From the NCBI RefSeq assembly GCF_947179165.1, contig NC_077240.1:7490001-7554000 (forward strand): a stretch of DNA of 64,000 nt. The letters run 5' to 3'. A program made the translations under genes and the position numbers. Shown piece after piece: positions 56,563 to 64,000 of the stretch. Every line of letters begins with the position of its first letter. Positions within the stretch are counted from its first letter, which is position 1. The notes below the pieces were generated by a model. It searched no databases, was not told the origin of the DNA, and was given only the letters and a program-made list of their open reading frames with translations. Origin of the DNA: Solanum dulcamara. Its lineage: Eukaryota; Streptophyta; Magnoliopsida; Solanales; Solanaceae.

Positions 56563-58554
56563 ATAACAATATATAATTCAATTATCCAGGACTGACTAAA
56601 AGCATATGCAATGTTCCAAAGATTTATGCGTTGAAAGTTTACATATATTTTGGTATTCAATATTCACTCCTTACAATGTCGGAGTACTACATAGCATTAA
56701 TTCCGATCTCTTTATATATGATATGAATGTCATTTTCGGGTCGTTTGGTAGTTGATAAGAAATAAATTATTTATGTATTAATTTTCGTATAATTTATACG
56801 ACATTTAATAGATAAATAAAAAATAAGTTATTCATGAATAAGATTAATACTACATTTGATTGACAATATAGAAATCCACATACCTAATGCATGTATAAGT
56901 TATGAGAATCTATAGTATTATTTTATATATAATAGAAGGTGGAATAACTAATATATAAATAATCAATCCATACATAACTAATCACTACATTACTATTACT
57001 TGCATAACTCTAACTAGCTGTACCCATAAAATATGTGTGTGATTAAGTGACATTTACCGTGCAACTAAAATAATTGACTTGTAATGACAAATAAAATAGC
57101 ACTCATAGTGTTAAAGACCGCTGTCAAAATTTACAGTGAATACGAGTCCAAATCATTATATCGACTTATATGATGTCTATATAATAAATTAAATTAGTGG
57201 GCCGAATGATGTTGGATGGCTGTAGATAGTTACCAAAGAGAGACATCTAATGTCTGTATGTGATGGTGTAGACATGACATATTTCCGAATTGTTTTTCTT
57301 AGAAGTATTCATTTGTATTCACTTACCCTAGGTTTCATCATACAAGATTCCAAATTGATGTGTATCCACCCCCAGACATACCTATCCATTGAAGCGAAAT
57401 CAAAATTTAAAATTTATGAGTTTTCAATTTGAATCTTTTCAACTTAATCAGTTCTAACCAATGATTTATATAGACTAATAAAAAATTAGACTCAAAAGAA
57501 ATGGGTTCGGCGATTCAATTCGACCGAACCCGCAGCCCACACCCTGCCTCTGATAGCTTGTTTGGATGATGGTTTTTCGTGGTATGATATGGTATGTTTT
57601 ACCCATGCTTGCAAATCTTTTTGGCTAATAGTTGGATTCTTTTTCTTATGCTCACATATTGCGTTTCTTATTATATTGGTTAAAGATGATTTTTGTACGT
57701 CTTTCAAATGATGAGATGACACTATACTTGGATTATGATTTTTAAACATTTAGCTTTTTCTTATAGTTAACATAAAATCTCTTCATATTCTATATACATG
57801 AATACAATTAGAAACATTAAACTTCACTATATTTGTTTAGCTTTCCTAGATTTAAATAATAAATATGCAAAGACTACACTTTTTAGTTTTCTAGATTTAA
57901 ACTTTTGAAATTCTTAATTCAAATATTTTTTTTCTTTCTTATGGCACATACTGCAAAATACTCTCTAAAATAATAAATATTTATTTATCGATAAATCAAT
58001 ATTTTATGCATTTATCGATAAACTAATAATCTCGATAAATGAATATTTTTTCCGATCCCAAGCATATGCATTTATAGAGGTTTTACTGTATATATATAAT
58101 TTTTCCATGTATTTTAATTTTTATATTTTGATTTTCTTTAATAAAAATTCGGGCTTCGTAGTAGTACAGTAATACTGGCTAAACCAAGAGAAGAAGAAGC
58201 TAATATAAGGTCATGTCCCTGAAAATATTGTATCAATTATTGGATGTATCATTGTTTTGATCAGAGATTGCGACTGGGAAACATCAACTTGCATAGTGAT
58301 AAGAAAAACTTTTTCTCTTTTCAAATGAGTAATAAAAAGAAAAATATAGGGACACTTTAACTACTATTTGTAGATATATACATGTATTGTTTTTGGTCCC
58401 CTCTATACGAACCATGGCAAGGTTGATCGATATTGATATATAACTTGTGTGTTTGGTTTTTCCAATTTACCATCAAAACCCTAACAGACAAGTTAATGCT
58501 ACAATACAAAAATTGTATACACATGCACCTACAATTTGGAAATCTATGCTCGTG
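54782..58554. other. Gene-poor spacer
   Basis: About 3.8 kb of AT-rich sequence with only short, non-conserved ORFs. It holds the (TA)16 tract at 56529-56560. A minus-strand ORF at 57492-57749 does not match a protein I can name. Confidence 0.5.
56529..56560. repeat. (TA)16 microsatellite
   Basis: Sixteen uninterrupted TA dinucleotides, a likely polymorphic marker. Confidence 0.98.
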
Positions 58555-58563
58555 AATGATTAA

Positions 58564-59660
58564 GAAATAAGCGTCAAAAACACATTTATAGTATTTTTTT
58601 TTGAGTTTCATACCTTAACTTTCACTTGTTAGTTTGAGAAACATACCTCTCTCTTTTATTCCACTTTCATTATAGTGTGTGTACTATACTCTCTCTTTCA
58701 TTTTAATTTTTTTTATCACATCACACTCCACATGAACAAAACATTTCACAAATAGCGAAATTCTTGGGTCATCTCAATGGGTTCAGAAACCACACGTTTC
58801 TCTGGATCATCTTGACAAAAATTTAATAAAATTATTATAATTAATTAAAATTAAATATTAAAGTATTACTATCCTCAACCCTCCAAAAAAAATTATAAAA
58901 TAAAATATAAAATAATTTTCTTACCCCACTCATCAATTTCTCTCACCATACTCCCTCCCCCTCCCCCCCCCCCCCATTTTTTTTTAAAAACATTCTACCC
59001 CGCTCCACCCAACCCTCTAATTCTAATTTTGCTTCTCGTTATATACACATGATTTTAGAAAAATATTTTTTTTACTTTCAGCAAGACTTTTATTAAAATA
59101 AAATATTTTTTCTATTATATTTGGTACGCAAGTAGAACAAATATTTTCCTATGCACATTAATACAAATCGAGAAAAATATAAAAATAAAGAGCGAAGGAT
59201 TAGATAGGATGGATATAATTTTATTTTTAAAAAAATAAAAATAATATTTTTAGGACGGAGTGGCGGAGGGGTGAAATATAATTTTTTTAAAAATATTTTA
59301 TAAATGAAATTTAAAAAAATAAAAGGATGGAGGATTGTTGGAGGGGATGGGGAGGGAGCGGAGTGGGTGAGAAAAATATTTTAAATTGTTTTAACAAAAT
59401 AGTTTCAGTTTTTGGGATAGAAATACTTTAGTTTTAACTTTTAACTAATTTTAATAGTTTATTTAATTTTTATCAATGTGAAATATTTTACCCATTTGGA
59501 ATGCCATGTGACAACATTATTAGTGCATTACACACGCTATCACTGAGGTGTGTTTCTCAAATTAATAATTGATAATTTAGGTATGAAATTCACACTTTCA
59601 ATAGTTTAGGTATAAAATTCAAAAAAAATGATAGTTTAGGTGTGTTTTGACACTTATTTC
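58564..59660. mobile_element. Mutator-like non-autonomous element, long TIRs
   Basis: The left end (gaaataagcgtcaaaaacac) and the reverse complement of the right end (gaaataagtgtcaaaacaca) begin terminal inverted repeats. They can be followed inward for about 100 bp through 'gaaagtgtgaatttcatacc' / 'gagtttcataccttaacttt' and 'tttgagaaacacacctc' / 'tttgagaaacatacctc'. The 9-bp flanks aatgattaa (58555-58563) and aatgataaa (59661-59669) match at 8 of 9. A 9-bp duplication and long TIRs are hallmarks of Mutator-like elements. The 1097-bp interior has no transposase ORF but contains a poly(C) run near 58965 and complementary pyrimidine-rich and purine-rich arms. Confidence 0.75.
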
Positions 59661-59807
59661 AATGATAAATTTAACCATTGTAATATATTTTAGTTACATT
59701 TTTTAACAAAATCAAGCAAGTTAAAGATAAATGCATAAACTATTTGGTTATATTTTATACTTTAATCTAGCAGTTTTGGTTTTTCACCTAGTGTCTCATA
59801 TTGACAT

Positions 59808-60798
59808 TGAGGTCTCAATAGGTCGGTCGGTTCGATTCGTTTTAAGTATTATCGATTTGTTTTATCGGTTTTTGATTTCTAAATATACTAAACTGATAAT
59901 CAAACCAATAAGATATTTGTTATCAGTTTTCAGTTTATCGCTTTTTGATCTTAAATGGTTCGGTTTTGGTTTACCCAATAAGAAAAACTTTTAAAACAAA
60001 TATACAAATCCTAGAACCGCCGTCGTAGCAACTTGCAAACCCTTGCCGCTGAACCTAAAGTGACAAAGCCTAAATGATAACTATTAAAATACTAAATACT
60101 AAATAGTATTATATAGTGATTAACTGATTATAAATTAAATTTATATTAGTATTTTTTGTTTGATATTTGTTTATGAGTAAAAAAACTAAAAATTAAATTG
60201 GGAAACTTACATAAATATACAATATGAAGAAAATATTTATCATTTATAGCAATAAACATTTTTTTTCAGTGAACACTTATAATACATTTATAATACAATT
60301 TTAATACATATTGCAGAGAACTATTTATAAAACATATATAATACAAGTTTTATAGATGGATAATACATTTATCACATATTTTAATAGATTTATAATACAT
60401 TATGTTAGTTTCTTACTACACAAACATAATATATATTTTAAAACACTTATAATACATTTATATTGTATGCATAATTCACTTTTAATACAAGTGTAGATTT
60501 ATCATAGTATTGCTATATATTGCTATAAATGGTAATAAATAAAAAATATCGCTAAAATCGGTAATTAATTTTTAAAAAACACTCAATCAAGTAATTTTTC
60601 CAATTAAATTAGTAAACTATTATAGTCTTAATGAGGTATCAGTTTACCCAATAGCCCAATATTATAAAAGCAATATCAGACCGATAATCCAATAATTATT
60701 TTTTATAAAACCATTAAATAATCATTAACTCAATAACAATAAACCAATAACACTTTTTTCAATTCGATTTATCGATCGGTTCGATTTTTACACACCTC
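59808..60798. mobile_element. Putative repeat element hosting a nested MITE
   Basis: The left side (ggtcggtcggttcgattcg, tttgttttatcggttttt) and the inverted right side (tcgaaccgatcgataaatcg) share the 'ggttcgat' motif in opposite orientations, as in a TIR-bearing element. The MITE at 60200-60601 is inserted inside. Boundaries are approximate. Confidence 0.4.
60200..60601. mobile_element. Mutator-like MITE, family member 2
   Basis: A 402-bp element flanked by exact 9-bp repeats aattaaatt (60191-60199, 60602-60610). The ends gggaaacttacataaat and, inverted, ggaaaaattacttgattg form short imperfect TIRs. It aligns with 42979-43394 over nearly its full length. No coding capacity. Confidence 0.85.
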
Positions 60799-61629
60799 TA
60801 AATCTCGATCAATCTGAATTTCATCGCGTACGATCTATTAGAAGGGAGTGCTCGTAAAAATTAGGTGAGATGGACAATTTTTTAGCCGGATCAAATTCAA
60901 CGTTTAGCCGTTGTTGCAAATATAATTACAAAGTAGCCATGTTTTAATGCAAAAATCAAATCTGGTAAAAATATATCTAACTAAAACACGGAATAACTCC
61001 AACACCAAGCTTTGTGCTAGAGTTCTAAATTTGCTAGGGTTTCATCGTACGTCATAACTGATTCAGGAAACTTAAATCTTTATCCGTTCAAAATCCAGGA
61101 ATAATTCAATCATATGAAGTTTAAAATCTCTTCCTTTGATGCTCTTATAGATTGTGATGAGGATCAATTTATATCAAAACCAAGTATGTTTTAAAAATGG
61201 TTTCAAATTATAGAAACGCCAACTTTAAAGGGAACAAAAGAAAAAAGGTACATGAGAGAGAAAATATGTTTCTCAAAAGTGGAAAGATATTTAGTTTATA
61301 GATATTCAAATTAATCTTGGTTTTCAGTATGTATGAGATCGTCTAATCCGTTTACAGTTTACCAAAGTATTTATTCACTGTACACCCGGTGCAGTGAATG
61401 CGGCTAATTCTTCGTTAATCAGAATACTCGGGTTATCATGTCTTAGATATGAAAAAATCCTTGGTAGAGAGCGTTTTCCTCTATATGGCGTGAATTCAAA
61501 TTAATCGGACTACAATGCAGGCATCAGACAACCACCCAATGAAAAACAAAAAAATAAATATGTATTCACTAAATAGTATAGTACTTAAAATAGCTTAGTG
61601 AAAAAGCTTTGTAAGCAAAAAGGAAAGGA
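60799..61629. other. Intergenic, no gene recognised
   Basis: AT-rich spacer. A patch around 60895-60950 (gccgttgttgcaaatataat) resembles the end of a Solanaceae MITE, but a partner end is not seen. Confidence 0.4.
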
Positions 61630-62052
61630 GGGAAAATTACGCGGATAAGCAAACATATACTAGTTAATTAACTAACATTGCTATAGTTTGAATTAATTAT
61701 GGTTCGCGGCAAACATCTAGCTATAATTACAGTTTGAGTTTTGTATAATTCATGCGATTATACAGTTGAGTTTTGTATAATTCGCGCAATTTATACAAAT
61801 ATTGTGTGCAAATCGAATTATATAGCGAAATATACAAACACTACAAATTATATAGCAAATTATACAAACGTTGTGCATGAATTATATAGTAAAATATACA
61901 AACGTTATACAAAAACTTCAAATTATATAGCAAATTATACAAACGTATTTATACAAACGCTGCTATAACTATAGCTACGAATTGTAATTAGCAAACTATA
62001 GCTATGGAGCATAATTAATGTATTTTTGAGTGGCTATATGCAAAAATTCCCC
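61630..62052. mobile_element. MITE with ~60-bp imperfect TIRs and internal repeats
   Basis: The left arm (gggaaaattacgcggataag ... taactaacattgctatagtt) pairs with the inverted right arm (ggggaatttttgcatatagc ... gctccatagctatagttt). The interior repeats aattatatagcaaattatac/aaacg about five times. There is no coding capacity beyond a low-complexity ORF (Asn/Tyr/Lys) read from the repeats. No clear target duplication is visible. Confidence 0.7.
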
Positions 62053-62571
62053 AATAAATAATGAACTTGGGGAATTTGCAAATGAAAAGGAGCCGGATCC
62101 AAAAAAAACTTCTTGTATTTAAATGCGCTTTCACTACTTAGCGGTATTAATTATCGGCAATTGACAATTACATTTTAACACTATTTATAAATTATTAACA
62201 CTTATAATGATATTGTATTTAATGATAATTAATTAATGTCGATAAAGACACTCTTTATTGTGCATATTTATTATCGTTAAAAACTGTTTTTATTATAATG
62301 TCTAGCAATAAGTGAAGATAAAAACACAAAAAGAAATAAAGTTATAAAGTGTAGCCATTTATTTGATAGATAGAGAGGATCAGATTCTAATCCTAACATT
62401 ATATCAAATTTCAACAGTAACATTGTACAAGGAAGAATAAAATCATCATAATAATAACCTTAAACGCTTAGAATGAAATTAAACTAAAGGTAGATATTAT
62501 TTATTATTGTCCTTTGACTAAATTAAAAGAGCTAGGGGGTCCAATTGGTGAGTAAATTAAAGAATGAGTCA
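62053..62571. other. Intergenic, no gene recognised
   Basis: AT-rich spacer on the 3' side of the small ORF at 62572-62820, with nothing else recognised. Confidence 0.4.
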
Positions 62572-62820
62572 TCAGTCCAAAAGAGTTGGCTTTGTGTCAT
62601 TTATCTTTCCCTTTGGAACATCTTTGGCTTTAGAGAAAATGGTTTTGTGAAGCTTTTTTTTCCTTTCCATCAAAGATAGGCTTGTTTTAATCAAAGAAAA
62701 AGGGACATGGGGAGCATCTTTGGAAGGTGGCATCTTGTTTTGGGTCCTATTTGTTTTGCCTTTAGTAGTAGCAAAGAAATAAAAAAGGAAAAGAAAAAAT
62801 TGGAAAAGTATGTGTCTCAT
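62572..62820 (-). CDS. Small ORF, possible secreted peptide precursor
   Basis: An 82-codon ORF on the minus strand. The N-terminus (MRHILFQFFLFLFYFFATTKG) looks like a signal peptide with a possible cleavage site around residues 19-21. The rest is Lys/Ser/Pro-rich without cysteines and ends KINDTKPTLLD. I do not recognise the C-terminus as CLE, IDA, PIP, CEP or PSK. The surrounding DNA is slightly less AT-rich than its neighbours. It could be chance, since short hydrophobic ORFs arise from T-rich DNA. No neighbour context supports it. Confidence 0.25.
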   Translation of the reverse strand: MRHILFQFFLFLFYFFATTKGKTNRTQNKMPPSKDAPHVPFSLIKTSLSLMERKKKLHKTIFSKAKDVPKGKINDTKPTLLD

Positions 62821-64000
62821 AAAAAGAGAAATCTTATATATAACTGAAAAATGATAGGCTAAATTAAATTAAAACAAAAATATTCTTAACGTATATAATT
62901 TAATTGTGTTAAGTTTGCATGATTCTTTCCAAAAAGGCCTTCACACCATGAAAGGAATATGTACCCTTATATGTAGTTCTCTTTCCATTTTCATCAACAA
63001 ATATAATTTTTTTATTCGAACACCACAATCTTCCCTTCAGAGCTCAAATGAAGTTCTATATGGCCTATCACCAAAATCTTCGAATTATGCTCCTCATATT
63101 TACTCATCAAAGTCTTCGAACTAAGTCTTACACTAATTAATTCATTATTTAATTCATAAGATTATACGAAGATTTATTGTGTGCCACCTATATTGTTCAA
63201 ACCTAACAATTTGGCTTCTTCCTGTGTGTGTCACTCCAAACAATTGGTAAAACCAGTAAACTAATTTACCCACACGCTAAGTCGTTAACATGCCATCACT
63301 TAAACGTCTCCATATTCTTTTTGAGTTAGAACCTACGATATCAATTCTTGGGCTAGAACAACCCTCAAACAATTTTAATATTATGTGATATTATTTGCTT
63401 TGGGTCAAAGTCTCATGATTTTTCCTAAAAAAAATCTCACCCTATTAAAAATATTGTTACACCTTATATGTAACTAGTCTTTCATTTTGAGATACCATAT
63501 ATATAAAATATTTGTTCGTATGTAACAACAAATAAAGCTAAAAAGATCTGTTGTTATTATGATAAATAAATTAGCAATATTGCGGGATTACGATAGAGAT
63601 TATGCTTATCAGTTTATCCAGTTAACTAGTAGTGAATGGGACAATTAACATTCATTATTTTTAACAATTAACAAAATAAACCAAAATAATTAATTAAGGA
63701 TCCAATAATCATCGAGCCAATTGAATTTTGCAGTGACATACGTTTGGCGCAATATAATTTGATTGTGATGGACATAGTCAATGTCATAATTCATGGAATT
63801 AGCATGCATATGCAAATATTCAAAGAGTTGATGATAAATATATGAATGTCATTTTCAAGTGGAAAGATAGCATTCTTCTTTTCTAATTTTGCGAATCTTC
63901 AACACTTTGTCTAAGGGTCCCTAATTACTATTGCTCTAAAAGTTAACCAAGTCATTAACATATTGATTATGTCTCATCAAATTGCTGATATTTTTCTTTC
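62821..64000. other. Intergenic to window end
   Basis: AT-rich sequence with short ORFs only. No gene, repeat or RNA was recognised. Confidence 0.4.

Noticed and set aside
57492..57749. 85-codon minus-strand ORF faintly like a transposase helix-turn-helix
   Set aside because: The resemblance is limited to a few residues (TISQKDLQAWV); no catalytic domain or terminal repeats are found nearby.
59820..59840. Possible tRNA B box (ggttcgattcg)
   Set aside because: No A box or cloverleaf is present at the right distance, and the motif belongs to a repeated 'cggttcgat' element.
61741..61968. 75-codon ORF rich in Asn, Tyr and Thr
   Set aside because: It is read from the tandem units inside the MITE at 61630-62052.

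Overview
This is plant nuclear DNA, most likely from the Solanaceae. The sequence is AT-rich, genes have GT-AG introns, and transposable elements interrupt introns and spacers. The family assignment rests on several copies of the 'aaggtctgcgtaca ... (GTT)n' tail that Solanaceae TS-type SINEs share with RTE-type LINEs. The gene set (bromodomain protein, TruA-type tRNA pseudouridine synthase, type I MADS box, DYW-type PPR editing factor, YTH/ECT m6A reader, BAM3-like receptor kinase) is typical of a dicot.

Layout. 1-2829: a long Ty3/gypsy-type LTR cut by the window edge, ending inside a U6 snRNA relic whose own promoter (USE and TATA) survives at 2888-2930. 4490-5673: a 5'-truncated RTE-type LINE with an exact 12-bp target duplication. 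6981-17603 (+): a seven-coding-exon bromodomain gene. Its 5.6-kb intron 5 carries a Ty1/copia pol relic split by a 3412-bp gypsy-type solo LTR. 18471-24747 (-): a ten-exon tRNA pseudouridine synthase gene, convergent with the bromodomain gene. 25441-26917: a direct duplication upstream of an intronless type I MADS gene (27176-28174, +).

28470-41870 is a rearranged duplication. A complete YTH-domain gene (34774-40552, -) has a 5'-truncated, multiply broken copy at 28924-31206. An intact MEF1-like DYW PPR gene (31560-33353, -) lies between them, and a fragment of the MADS gene 3' end abuts the MEF1 core promoter. A 669-bp stretch of the two YTH copies looks identical while the flanks differ, which suggests gene conversion.

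44606-48644 (-) is a BAM3-like LRR receptor kinase with one intron. A 4656-bp internally deleted copia element (49550-54205, TSD gtatt) follows about 0.9 kb upstream of its start. From 54.2 kb to the end I find no convincing conserved gene. That stretch holds Mutator-like non-autonomous elements with 9-bp target duplications, nested repeats, a (TA)16 microsatellite and one weak small secreted-peptide ORF.

The genes do not form one pathway. Three act on RNA: pseudouridylation, C-to-U editing and m6A reading. I found no CRISPR array or bacterial-style operon, and nothing I would call a new biological system. The strongest unusual signals are the LTR-interrupted U6 gene, the YTH duplication with its conversion-like tract, the LINE presence/absence polymorphism between copies, and a strong G-quadruplex motif in an intron of the m6A reader.
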